DNA of 53,690 nucleotides from Streptomyces diastatochromogenes (lineage in GTDB: Bacteria > Actinomycetota > Actinomycetes > Streptomycetales > Streptomycetaceae): positions 1-53,690 of the forward strand of contig LRTP01000231.1 of NCBI GenBank assembly GCA_001550305.1, given 5' to 3'. The position numbers and the translations under genes were made by a program. Shown piece by piece: positions 43,529 through 51,909 of this stretch (position 1 is the stretch's first letter; each line of letters opens with the position of its first letter). The notes below the pieces were generated by a model that searched no databases, was not told the origin of the DNA, and saw nothing but the letters and a program-made list of their open reading frames with translations.

Positions 43529-44407
43529 TCAGTGCCGGACGAGACGCCGGGGCCGCAGACCGCCGCTCCGGCCGGCGAGAACGAACATCCGGACGGTGAG
43601 CAGCACACCGATGAGGACGGGCACGATCGACGCCTCCAGACCGAACGTGCCCCCGCTGAGCAGGGCAGAGCCGTGGGTGTCGACCGTGAACAGGCCCTGG
43701 GGAGTGTGTCCGGAGACCGGGATGCCGAGCAGCTGCTCGGCGGTGTTCCAGGTGAAGTGCAGACCCGCGACGAACCAGATGTTACGCCGCCACAGGAACG
43801 CGACGCCCAGCATCACACCGGCCTCCAGGGCGATGGCGAGCGCGCTCCACACGCCGGCTCCCGGAGCACCCAGGTGGGCGACGCCGAAGAACAGCCCGGT
43901 AATCACGATGGCAGCTCGGCTGCCCCACCGCTGTTCCAGGGCCTGGAGGGCGAAACCGCGGAACATCAGCTCCTCGGTGACCGCGGCGCCGGCCTGCACC
44001 ATCGCCGCGGACCAGACGACGGAGAAGAAGCCGTTGCCCGCCCAGGAGAACGAGTAGCCCCCGAACGCCGTGATCAGGAGGGCGGAGACCAGGACGAAGC
44101 CCAGGCCGACCGCACCGCCGCGCAGCGCCTCCCGGCCGGCCCCCTGCCGGGCGATCTCCGGCGTGGAGCGTCCCGCGACCCGGCGCATCACCACCCAGTA
44201 CACGGCGACCGCGGCGACCGCGCCCAGAACCGGCACCGGCCCGGGACCCGTCGCGGTCAGCCCCGAGACCAGGCCGACACCCACCATGCCCGTCAGCATC
44301 CAGCCGAGCGGAGCGCGGACGATCCGGCCGAGACGACCACCCCGGCCGCCACCGTCCTCGTCCGGGCGGGACCCTTCTTCGTGCTGCGCGGCGGACGGCG
44401 TGCTCAT
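43529..44407 (-). CDS. CPBP-family intramembrane metalloprotease
   Basis: A 292-residue protein with about seven hydrophobic segments after a Gly/Arg/Asp-rich cytosolic N-terminus. The catalytic motifs are complete: EELMFRG (motif 1), FFGVAHLG (motif 2) and LHFTWN (motif 3). CPBP (Abi/CAAX) proteases cleave within the membrane; bacterial members include immunity and signalling roles. 30 bases separate it from the kinase start, so it was once the first gene of an operon with the two-component pair. Confidence 0.9.
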   Translation of the reverse strand: MSTPSAAQHEEGSRPDEDGGGRGGRLGRIVRAPLGWMLTGMVGVGLVSGLTATGPGPVPVLGAVAAVAVYWVVMRRVAGRSTPEIARQGAGREALRGGAVGLGFVLVSALLITAFGGYSFSWAGNGFFSVVWSAAMVQAGAAVTEELMFRGFALQALEQRWGSRAAIVITGLFFGVAHLGAPGAGVWSALAIALEAGVMLGVAFLWRRNIWFVAGLHFTWNTAEQLLGIPVSGHTPQGLFTVDTHGSALLSGGTFGLEASIVPVLIGVLLTVRMFVLAGRSGGLRPRRLVRH

Positions 44408-44760
44408 CGTGACCTCCCTGCGGCGACGGCCACCCCGGCGGCGACCGATCTGACGACCACGCTAGAAATCCGCCGGCATCCGCGAATCACCCGCGCAGGG
44501 ACGGTCCGGGTAGCTCTCACGGGGGATGCGCCGCGCCTGCCGGCCGGTTCGGTCGGCTTCGCCCTTCACGGAACGCGAAGTCGTGCGTTGTCACACCTCA
44601 CTGACGGTGTGACGGTCACCGTCCACTGTCGCGCGGGTCGCCCTATGAGGGCGGCTGTTGGTGACCGGGAGGTCGTGGGTACGGTGTCGGGCTCGTCGCT
44701 TCCGCGGAGGCGGACGGTCAAGTCCGCGGTGGCGAGTTCGAGGCGGTTAATGCAGGGTGC
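44408..44760. other. Intergenic, 353 bases, with a dyad
   Basis: No gene. A GTCACACC/GGTGTGAC hairpin (44590-44613) with an 8-base loop overlaps a second dyad (GACGGT/ACCGTC). It is upstream of the CPBP gene and could be an operator or an old terminator for the methyltransferase remnant. Confidence 0.45.
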
Positions 44761-45500
44761 CTATCCGAGACATGCCGTTGTCGCGGTGAGGAACTGTGCC
44801 TGGATCTGGACCGGCTGGTCGGTCATGGGCAGTCCGAAGTGGTTGACGGCAGTCACCTCGTTGGCGTTGTTGACCTGCCAGCCGTGCTGCTTGAACTGGT
44901 TCAGCCAGGCGTCGCGGGCCTTGATGGTGTGCAGGGGCCCGGCGCCGCCGAACATCGCGTCGTCCACCGTCGAGATGATGAGCGCCGAGTCGAGGCCGGC
45001 GGGGTGCACCTCGGCGGTGAGGGTCAGAGTGCTGCCCTTCGCGGCGTGGCTGGAGACACCCGCCAGCAGTCGTTCCACGTCGCCCGGCTGAAGGAACAGG
45101 ACGAGGTGCTCGCCGATGGAGAGGGTGGGCTGCTGGGCGTCGTGCCCAGCGCGGGCCAGGACGTCGGCGACGTCGTCGGTCGCGAAGTTCACTGCGGCCA
45201 GGGTGACGCGGGTGATGTCAGTGTCCAGGGCTTCGAGGCGCCGCGCCTTGTCGGCGATGATCTCTGGCAGGTCCAGGTCGAAGAACTGCACGCCGGAGTG
45301 CCTGAACCGCAGTGCGCGGTCGTCGTAGCCGGCGCCGAGGTTGACGACCTGGCGGGTTCCGGCCGCGATGGCGTCCAGCACAAGCTGGTCGAAGTACGGG
45401 GTGCGGGGAGCCAGCAGACCCAGGGAGAGGGAGATGTCGCTGGGTTCGCCGTCCGGGTCGATGGCCTGCCGTCCCTGGATGAGTGCCCGCCCGCTGGCGG
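44761..45500 (-). pseudogene. Leucine carboxyl methyltransferase-like SAM methyltransferase, N-truncated
   Basis: About 245 residues: SLGLLAPRTPYFDQLVLDAI, SAM-binding VVNLGAGYDDRALRF, FFDLDLPEIIADK, IGEHLVLFLQPGDVERLLAG and a normal C-terminus. The first 30 or so residues of the family are missing. Upstream it is joined to a lectin-like fragment in another frame, so translation of this part is doubtful. Confidence 0.75.
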
Positions 45501-45655
45501 GTGACCCACAGATGACCGTCGGTGCCGCGGAAGAACACCTGAAGGCGGCCGCGGGCGTCTGTCGCCACTGCCGGGTCTCCGGCCGGGGAGCCGCCCAGGC
45601 TGCCCGGGTCGGTCCAGTCGCCGTAGCTGATCGACTCGATGACGACGGACGACAT
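45497..45655 (-). pseudogene. Lectin/beta-propeller repeat fragment
   Basis: One repeat of a PLL/tachylectin-like module: SYGDWTDPGSLGGSPAGDPA, RLQVFFRGTDGHLWVTRQ. It begins ATG 45655 by chance of the junction and is fused out of frame to the methyltransferase remnant. Confidence 0.55.
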
Positions 45656-45986
45656 CTCCGGCTACCAGGACGAGTACCGGAAGGCCCTGGAAGCAGTGAT
45701 CGAGGCGAAGGCCGAGGGCCGACAGCCACCCGAACCGCGAACCGAGGCCGAGGAGCCGGGCGGCAAGGTCGTCGACCTGATGGCCGCCCTGCAGGAGAGC
45801 GTCCGCAAAGCGCAGGCCGCGCGCGGCGAGGACGCCGGCGAGGCCGAGGTCCACGAGATGCCGACGGCCAAGAAGAAGACGGCCGCGAAGGCAGCCGGGA
45901 AGGCGTCGAGGAAGGCGTCTGCCAAGAAGACCGCGAAGAAGATCACGGCGGCGAAGAAGTCGGCCCGGCGGCAGCGGGGCGTCTAG
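45639..45986 (+). pseudogene. C-terminal remnant of the NHEJ protein Ku
   Basis: About 115 codons: DDISGYQDEYRKALEAVIEA, VVDLMAALQESVRKAQAARG, then a Lys/Ala-rich tail (KKTAAKAAGKASRKASAKK). This is the extended C-terminus of actinobacterial Ku after the DNA-encircling beta-barrel, which is missing. The lysine-rich tail alone could bind DNA nonspecifically, but a function is unlikely. The ATG is created at the junction with the lectin fragment on the other strand. Confidence 0.75.
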
Positions 45987-46150
45987 GCCCCGTCCGGTGG
46001 CGAAGGGCCAGCGGCTCTACGTGTTGGCGTCCGTGCCTGTTCCTGAACCAGCCATGACATTGCGGCGGTGGTGACGCTCCGGTGAAACGGTCAGGCAGAG
46101 TGGTCATGCCCCAGTTCGCTCGTAATGATCGATGGCCGTGCGCGGCCCTA

Positions 46151-46741
46151 TCAGCTTTCAGGCTGCGCCTGCGGCGGTGGGACGGTCGCGGAGAGGGCGC
46201 GGAGATCGTCGAAGGCTCGGATGAGATGCGCGTCCAAGCTCTGTGAGGGGTCGTCGATCCAGGCTTGGGCCGCTTGGTGGAAGGTGGCCCAGCCGGTGTG
46301 GGCTGCCAGGCTAGCCAGGCGGTCGGGGACTCCCCGCTGCCGCAGGGCCTCTGTTACGGCTTCGGTGAGCGACGCGGCCTTGGCCAAGTCGCGTTCGCGG
46401 AGCGCTGGTGTCACCGCGATGATCTTCAGTCGTGGTTCGGAGAACGGCCGGTTGTCCTCGAGGATCCGTCCGGCTTTCCGGAAGGCGCAGAGCAGTACGT
46501 CGAGCGGTCGCAGGCCATTGGGGGCGTCGGCGACCTCCTGCATCAGCGCGGCGCGGAGGTCGGCTTCGCCATCGAAGAGCACCTCGCGCTTGTCCGGGAA
46601 GTGCCGGAAGAACGTGCGCTCGTTGACGCCGGCCCGGGCGGCGATCTCAGCCGTGGTGGTCTGATCGAACCCGCGTTCCCGGTACAGCTCCAGGGCCGCC
46701 TGCTGAAGGCGGCGGCGCGCTTCTGCTCCGCTTCGTGGCAT
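46151..46741 (-). CDS. TetR-family regulator
   Basis: A 196-residue protein from ATG 46741. Helix-turn-helix TTAEIAARAGVNERTFFRHFPDKREVLF; the RTFFRHF recognition helix marks a common actinobacterial subgroup. The C-terminal ligand domain is complete. Divergent from the NAD(P)-dependent reductase, with strong palindromes between them. Confidence 0.93.
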   Translation of the reverse strand: MPRSGAEARRRLQQAALELYRERGFDQTTTAEIAARAGVNERTFFRHFPDKREVLFDGEADLRAALMQEVADAPNGLRPLDVLLCAFRKAGRILEDNRPFSEPRLKIIAVTPALRERDLAKAASLTEAVTEALRQRGVPDRLASLAAHTGWATFHQAAQAWIDDPSQSLDAHLIRAFDDLRALSATVPPPQAQPES

Positions 46742-46762
46742 CCCTCAACGATACCGGATGAG

Positions 46763-46821
46763 TCAGTTACTGGCGCTACTTGACGCCAGTGACTGACGCT
46801 ACCTAGTGCCAGTCACTGGCA
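46763..46821. promoter_or_regulatory. Operator cluster between tetR and the NAD(P)-dependent reductase
   Basis: TCAGTTACTGGCG and CGCCAGTGACTGA (46763-46775, 46784-46796) form an inverted repeat with one mismatch. A second, perfect 15-bp palindrome TGCCAGTCACTGGCA is at 46807-46821. The shared half-site CAGTnACTGGC suggests cooperative binding of the TetR protein. Confidence 0.75.
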
Positions 46822-46838
46822 TTAAATGGGAGAGTGTC

Positions 46839-47750
46839 ATGCATGTCTTTGTTACCGGTGGTTCCGGCCAGACCGGTCCGGCAGTCGTCGCTGAGCTCGT
46901 CGCGGCCGGCCACTCGGTCACCGGTCTGGCGCGCTCGGATATCGCCGCTGCCCGGCTGGAGTCACTGGGGGCCACACCACACCGCGGCTCCCTGGACGAC
47001 CTCGACAGTCTGTACAGCGGCGCCGCAGCCGCCGACGGCGTCCTGCACATGGCCTACGACGGCGACTTCTCCGACCTCGACGACATGATGAGGCGCGACC
47101 GGACCGCGATTGAGACGCTCGGCCGGCCGTTGGAACACTCGGGCAAGCCGCTCGTCATCACCGCGGGCACCCTGGTCATCCCCGCGGGCCGGGAGACCAC
47201 CGAGAAGGACGAGCCCGACACGGCCGGGATCGCCGCCTTCCGCATCGCAGGTGAGCGAGCTTGCCTGGGCTTCGCCGCCCGGGACGTGCGCGCGAGCGTG
47301 GTCCGCCTCGCTCCCACCGTCCACGGCCCCGAAGACCACGGTTTCATCCCCATGCTCACCGCCACCGCGCGAAAGATTGGCGTGTCGGCGTACGTCGGCG
47401 ACGGCACCAACCGATGGCCTGCCGTACATCGGCTCGACGCGGCGGTCCTGTTCCGCCTCGCATTGGAGAAGGCACCTGCAGGCAGCGTGCTGCACGGAGT
47501 GGCCGAAAGTGGCGTCACCCTGAAGAGCATCGCGGAGACGATCGCCCGGGGCCTGGGTCTGCCCACGGTCTCGCTGACTCCCGCCGAAGCTGCCACGCAC
47601 TTCGTGAGCCCGTTCATGGCCATCGCCTACGGCTTCGACGGGCCCGTCTCCAGCGCTCACACTCAGGAGCTGCTCGGCTGGTCTCCCACCCACCCGACAC
47701 TGCTTGACGACCTGGAGCACGGCGATTACCTGGCCACGTCGGCGTCCTGA
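46839..47750 (+). CDS. NAD(P)-dependent oxidoreductase (extended SDR, NmrA/epimerase type)
   Basis: A 303-residue protein from ATG 46839 (GGGAGAG site); the frame is open 11 codons upstream, but that start lies inside the operator. Rossmann motif FVTGGSGQTG at the N-terminus, then an atypical active-site region and the C-terminal signature LLGWSPTHPTLLDDLEHGDY. Such TetR-paired proteins are common in actinobacteria; substrates are mostly unknown. A truncated relative is at 20680-20932. Confidence 0.9.
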   Translation: MHVFVTGGSGQTGPAVVAELVAAGHSVTGLARSDIAAARLESLGATPHRGSLDDLDSLYSGAAAADGVLHMAYDGDFSDLDDMMRRDRTAIETLGRPLEHSGKPLVITAGTLVIPAGRETTEKDEPDTAGIAAFRIAGERACLGFAARDVRASVVRLAPTVHGPEDHGFIPMLTATARKIGVSAYVGDGTNRWPAVHRLDAAVLFRLALEKAPAGSVLHGVAESGVTLKSIAETIARGLGLPTVSLTPAEAATHFVSPFMAIAYGFDGPVSSAHTQELLGWSPTHPTLLDDLEHGDYLATSAS

Positions 47751-47803
47751 CATCCTCACACCGATCCGGAACTCCTCGGCTCGGCTGACGAGTGGTGCCG
47801 GCC

Positions 47804-47813
47804 GGGGGGGGGG
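47804..47813 (+). repeat. Ten-G homopolymer
   Basis: A run of ten G in the spacer between the reductase and the DUF6233-like gene. Such runs are slippage-prone and error-prone in sequencing. No gene spans it. Confidence 0.6.
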
Positions 47814-47991
47814 CAAGATGCGCTGCGGCCGCGATCTCCACCATGGCCAGGCCCGGTACGGCCACGTGCGCGTCATTGATCTGCCTCATGCCTGGCACGG
47901 CGTGCCGGCGCCCCCGGAGGTTCTCCCGTGCGAACGGCTTCACCCGACCGGGTATGCAGTTACGGAACATCTCCTGCGTCAACCCTTGCTG

Positions 47992-48288
47992 TCAGTCGAG
48001 GATGCGGAGCTGGGCGTCGGGCTTGCAGTGGGTGCAGGCGCGCACGCCCGAGCCGAGGAGCCGCCGTGCTTCGTCGCGCGGGACGGGGCGCTGTCGTTTG
48101 CCCGCGGCGTAGCAGCCGCCCATATGGACCTCGATGGGCGGGCGTCCGTTGCCGATGCCGAGTTCGACGATCCAGTCCGGCTCCTGCGGCCGGTTCTTCT
48201 GGCCGTGTTCCTGTTCGGCTTCCCGCTCTTGAAGGGCGGCGATCTTGGTGTCGATGCGCTGCAGCCACATGGCGTGCCACACCCGCAT
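47992..48288 (-). CDS. DUF6233-like protein, copy 2, behind the recombinase pair
   Basis: A 98-residue protein (MRVWHAMWLQRIDTKIAALQ ... CTHCKPDAQLRILD). It starts 18 bases after the stop of the large recombinase on the same strand, so it looks like the third gene of that operon. A short N-terminal coiled coil and CxxC pairs are visible. In Tn554-type elements the third gene is a small coiled-coil protein that orients transposition; whether this plays that part is inference. Copy 1 is at 7616-7912. Confidence 0.7.
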   Translation of the reverse strand: MRVWHAMWLQRIDTKIAALQEREAEQEHGQKNRPQEPDWIVELGIGNGRPPIEVHMGGCYAAGKRQRPVPRDEARRLLGSGVRACTHCKPDAQLRILD

Positions 48289-48306
48289 TCTGTGGAATCA
48301 GATTTG

Positions 48307-50631
48307 TCAAGCTTGCGTTGCTTTGCCCTGTCGGACGTTGACGATCGGTAGTAGTCGAGCGGTGCCGGGTGCCTCGATCTCGCGGGGTGTTGGCCCGGCC
48401 GGGGTCGGGGTATCGACGAGTTTGGCGAGGAGTTGGTCGATCGCGGTCTGACCGTCGGCGACCGCGGCTTGTTCGTCCTCGGTGAGTGGGATCGAGACGG
48501 CCATCTTCTGCAAGTTGCCTTTGGCTTCGAGGAGTTGGGCTTTCGTGGAGTTCTTTGGGGTGTAGAAGTCGCAGCGGGCGCAGGCCATGCGGTGCTGGCA
48601 CTGTTCGAAGAAGGTGTAGGTGCAGTAGCCGTGTCCGAGGTCGTAGTGCTGCCACGGCTCGCCGGCCGCGGCGGTGCCGGAGGCGACCGCGTCGCGGTCG
48701 ACCAGGACCTCGATGGTGCGGACGTTCCGTTCGAAGTAGCCCGCCTCGGAGTATGCCCTGGAGAGGGCGTTCGGCGTGATCTTCGCGTAGTGCTGAGTGG
48801 ACTGCGGAGAGCGGTGTCCAAGCCAGGCTTGCAGCTCGAACAGCGTCATGGGTTCTTTCGCGTTGTACAGCTGGCTGGCGATGGTGGAGCGGGCCCGGTG
48901 GCTCGTGATGCTGCCGCGGATGTCGGTGGGGGGAATGCCGGCTTTGCGGCAGAGCATGGGGATGATGCTGCTGTTGATGTAGCCGCTGGAGATGGCGCGG
49001 GCGCGGTAGGAGAACAGGTAGTCGACCTGCTCCCCGGTCCGACGGTCGGTGCGCTTCGGCTGGCTGGGGCGCAGGGCTTCCCAGGCGTTGATCGCTTGCC
49101 CGAGCAGCGGGTCGACCGGCTTCGTGAACGCGGTGCCGGTCTTGTGAGCGGGTACGTCCAGCAAGCAGACGGCGTCCCGGGCGAGGACCTGTGTGGCATT
49201 GCCGGCGACGGGAGCACCATCGTGCTGCCACCGGATGCATCCCAGACGCAGCCGCGCGATCTCGTTGCTGCGCTGACCGGAAAACAGCCAGGTCAGTGTG
49301 ACGGCGCGGACCAGCTCCACCGGGTAGATGGGACCGGCTTTGCCGCACGGGACGTCGTCGGTCTGAAGGTTGAGTCCGGCCCACAGCAGTTTGGCCCAGA
49401 CGTCGTCGGCGATCACGCGGGGACTCGGGCCGATCAGGTCGTTGATCGTGCGTGGCACGGCAAGAGCCCGAAGCGGGTCAAACCTGCGGGGCAGCCACTC
49501 CCATTCCTGGATGTCCCGGAAAAAGACCCTTATGGCACGGACGAGGCCAGCCTTCGATCTGGCTTGGAGGGGCTGACCGACGCGGTCTTGGTAGCCGCTG
49601 GCGCGCACCACATAATCGCCGATCTTCATGCGGTCGACGGCCGCGATCCAGGCCGCGCACGTCTGCCGGGTCCAGGCGGCGGGATCTTCAGCTCCCGGCT
49701 GTTCCGAGGCGATCCACCGGCCGGCCTTCAGCAGCGCGGCTCGGGTATTCAGGCGGTGTCGGCGCGTCAAGGTCGTCGTGGACGTCCACCGCTCCACCCA
49801 CTCGGCCCACCCTGGTGGAACCCCGACATCGCCGACCATCTCAGACGTGGAGCGCAAGATCGGTGACTCGCAGAAGCCAAGTTCGGCAATGGCCCGCTGC
49901 ACTGCGAACAAGACCCTCGTACCGTCGTCGGTCAGAAGATCCTCTCGCCGGACGCGGTCGAAGAACGAGGTGGTGAGGTCGCTGCTGTGGGGGCTGCGGT
50001 TGAGCAGGAAGAGCTGGCTCATGACCGAGGGCACGCCCTTGTCGTGCTCCTTGCCGTATTGGTAACCCCAGCCGGTCAGCACAGCACGAACCCGTCCGAT
50101 CTCCTCCTCGACCAGCTGACGTCCGAAGATGCGGCAGGCCAGCGTCAGCCGGTCGAAGCGCCCGAGCTGATGGAAGCCGGCGAAGCCGCCCAGGTGGTAG
50201 GCGTGCCCGCACAGGAACGGCCGCACGGCCCCCTCGGCCCAGTCGGGCACCTGCTCCCGAAAAGCTTTGTGGCTGTGGCCGAGGAGGTCCAGCCATTCCT
50301 GATCGGTCCAGTCCCAGTACGCGCGGCCAACGTCCGCGCACCGCAGAATCACAACGGCGATGGCGTCGTTCATGGCTCGCGTCATGTGCATGGTGGGCGG
50401 CGTGTCGAAGCTGGCGTTGACGTCCTGCATAGGCTGTATGAGACGGCTGATGACAGCCCACTGAGGTGCATCGGGATCGTGATAGCGCAGTCGACGCAGG
50501 TTCCGCAGGCCCAGCTCGCGGATGGCCCGCCGCTCTGCCTCCGACAGCATCGGTGAGCGGTGACCGCGGCGCAGGCCGATCGGGGAGTGCCAGGGCCCGT
50601 TCGCTTGTTCAGGCAGGGAAGCGGTCGTCAT
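48307..50631 (-). CDS. Large tyrosine recombinase (Tn554 TnpB-like)
   Basis: A 774-residue protein whose ATG overlaps the stop of the upstream recombinase (ATGA, 50628-50631). The C-terminal catalytic domain shows Arg in FSGQRSNEIARLRLG, HRAR in ITSHRARSTIA, and His plus nucleophilic Tyr in WLGHRSPQSTQHYAKI. After it come a Cys-rich segment (CTYTFFEQCQHRMACARC), probably zinc-binding, and a coiled coil. The long N-terminal half is unusual for integrases but typical of TnpB-type partners. Works with the 363-residue recombinase. Confidence 0.88.
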   Translation of the reverse strand: MTTASLPEQANGPWHSPIGLRRGHRSPMLSEAERRAIRELGLRNLRRLRYHDPDAPQWAVISRLIQPMQDVNASFDTPPTMHMTRAMNDAIAVVILRCADVGRAYWDWTDQEWLDLLGHSHKAFREQVPDWAEGAVRPFLCGHAYHLGGFAGFHQLGRFDRLTLACRIFGRQLVEEEIGRVRAVLTGWGYQYGKEHDKGVPSVMSQLFLLNRSPHSSDLTTSFFDRVRREDLLTDDGTRVLFAVQRAIAELGFCESPILRSTSEMVGDVGVPPGWAEWVERWTSTTTLTRRHRLNTRAALLKAGRWIASEQPGAEDPAAWTRQTCAAWIAAVDRMKIGDYVVRASGYQDRVGQPLQARSKAGLVRAIRVFFRDIQEWEWLPRRFDPLRALAVPRTINDLIGPSPRVIADDVWAKLLWAGLNLQTDDVPCGKAGPIYPVELVRAVTLTWLFSGQRSNEIARLRLGCIRWQHDGAPVAGNATQVLARDAVCLLDVPAHKTGTAFTKPVDPLLGQAINAWEALRPSQPKRTDRRTGEQVDYLFSYRARAISSGYINSSIIPMLCRKAGIPPTDIRGSITSHRARSTIASQLYNAKEPMTLFELQAWLGHRSPQSTQHYAKITPNALSRAYSEAGYFERNVRTIEVLVDRDAVASGTAAAGEPWQHYDLGHGYCTYTFFEQCQHRMACARCDFYTPKNSTKAQLLEAKGNLQKMAVSIPLTEDEQAAVADGQTAIDQLLAKLVDTPTPAGPTPREIEAPGTARLLPIVNVRQGKATQA

Positions 50632-51719
50632 CGCGAAGCTCCTCCCGCCGCGGCCTTCGATATGTCCGCCTCGGCGAGCATCTGGACCCGCCAGGAGTGA
50701 ATGTGATCCATCCCCGTCTTCAGCTTCTCGGCGAGGTCACGGCCGGACAGGTGGATGTACTGGAGGGTGGAGTCGGTGTGACGGTGGCCGGCGAAGGAGG
50801 CAATCGCGTGCAACTCCCAGCCCATCCGGGCCAGATCGGTCAGGCACAGGTGCCGGGTGGTGTGCGTGGAGAAGCGCGGGACACCGGAAGTCACGGCAAT
50901 CTGGCGTACCACCTTCGACCACGTCCACAGGCTCAGCGGCTGTGCGTAGTTGCGCCGCGACTCCGACAGGAACAGCGGCCCTCGCGCCCGGCTGACGGTG
51001 GCCCGGTGGGCGAGGTAGGTCGACAGCAGCACGCCGGTCGACGCCGAGTAGGGAACCACCCGCTCCAGCCGGTTCTTCGTCGTCTCCGCCCGTATCCGCA
51101 GCGTGCGGTGGGCTGGATCCACATCATCGGTCCGGAGCGAGCACAATTCTTCGCGCCGTAGCGCGGCGTCGTAGGCCAGGGCGAGCATCACACGGTTGCG
51201 GATCGACTCCCGCCGGGCCACCTCCAGGATGCGCAGCCACTCGTGTTCGCCAGGGATCCACGGCAGCTTCGTCAGCCGTGGCACCAGGCCGCGCTGCTGA
51301 CCGCCGGCCCGTCGGCCGGGGGTGTAACGGCCCCGGCCGACGGGGTTGGACTCTCGTAGGCCCTCCTCCAGTAGGAAGTCGTAGAACAGGCGGACCGGCA
51401 CCAAGCGCTGCTGGATCGTGGCGTTGGCCAGCCCAGCTCCCGAGTCGATCGAGACCACGTTCGCACCGCGGTAGTGAGGCCGTGAGGCCAACTCCCGGAC
51501 ATAGACGGCGATATGGGCGCGGTTCGCGGTGACCGGATCGACGCCCTCCCGCTCGCTCATCAGCAGGTACTCGGCCAGTCCCCGGCCGTAGGCGTCGATC
51601 GTGCGCGGTGCGCGTCCCAGATCCGTCCAGACCGACAGCCAGGCTGCCGCCTGCTCGTGCCGGCCGAGCACCGGCCACTTCTCCGTCAGTACCGTCGTGG
51701 CGCTCAAGCCATCTCCCAA
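50628..51719 (-). CDS. Tyrosine recombinase (Tn554 TnpA-like)
   Basis: A 363-residue protein from TTG 51719 (an alternative TTG at 51707 is possible). N-terminal SAM-like domain (RAPRTIDAYGRGLAEYLLMS); catalytic residues Arg (DAALRREELCSLR), HxxR (STHTTRHLCLTDL), His (FAGHRHTDST) and Tyr (LQYIHLSG). First gene of a translationally coupled recombinase pair. The 172-base gap to the divergent polymerase gene contains a LexA box that may influence both. The ends of the element were not found. Confidence 0.9.
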   Translation of the reverse strand: MGDGLSATTVLTEKWPVLGRHEQAAAWLSVWTDLGRAPRTIDAYGRGLAEYLLMSEREGVDPVTANRAHIAVYVRELASRPHYRGANVVSIDSGAGLANATIQQRLVPVRLFYDFLLEEGLRESNPVGRGRYTPGRRAGGQQRGLVPRLTKLPWIPGEHEWLRILEVARRESIRNRVMLALAYDAALRREELCSLRTDDVDPAHRTLRIRAETTKNRLERVVPYSASTGVLLSTYLAHRATVSRARGPLFLSESRRNYAQPLSLWTWSKVVRQIAVTSGVPRFSTHTTRHLCLTDLARMGWELHAIASFAGHRHTDSTLQYIHLSGRDLAEKLKTGMDHIHSWRVQMLAEADISKAAAGGASR

Positions 51720-51866
51720 GTCCGTGGTTGCACCAGGGAGACATGATCACCCCGGCAGATTCCACGTAACTTTTAGGGTGAGCAGTCGTGCCAGGTCAGG
51801 CGGCAGGTCATCGAACATGTTTCCGATTCTAGATCCGCGGGCGATAGGGTTGGCCGTCTCGCGCGT

Positions 51867-51882
51867 TCGAATTCTAGTTCGA
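51867..51882. promoter_or_regulatory. LexA (SOS) box
   Basis: TCGAATTCTAGTTCGA matches the actinobacterial LexA consensus TCGAAC-N4-GTTCGA with one mismatch. It lies 28 bases before the polymerase start and 148 bases before the divergent recombinase start. Confidence 0.8.
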
Positions 51883-51909
51883 TAATGTGGGGTGGAGGAG
51901 GTGGGTGCT

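Larger units (their letters stand above)
47990..51790 (-). mobile_element. Tn554-like tyrosine-recombinase element (limits unknown)
   Basis: Three same-strand genes (363-residue and 774-residue recombinases plus a 98-residue protein) with ATGA coupling and an 18-base gap. Lengths and order parallel tnpA-tnpB-tnpC of Tn554-type transposons, which insert site-specifically without inverted repeats. Insertion ends cannot be set from this sequence alone. Confidence 0.5.

Noticed and set aside
43529..44407. CPBP protease as part of a bacteriocin or lanthipeptide cluster
   Set aside because: No precursor peptide, modification enzyme or exporter lies nearby; the neighbours are two-component and methyltransferase remnants.
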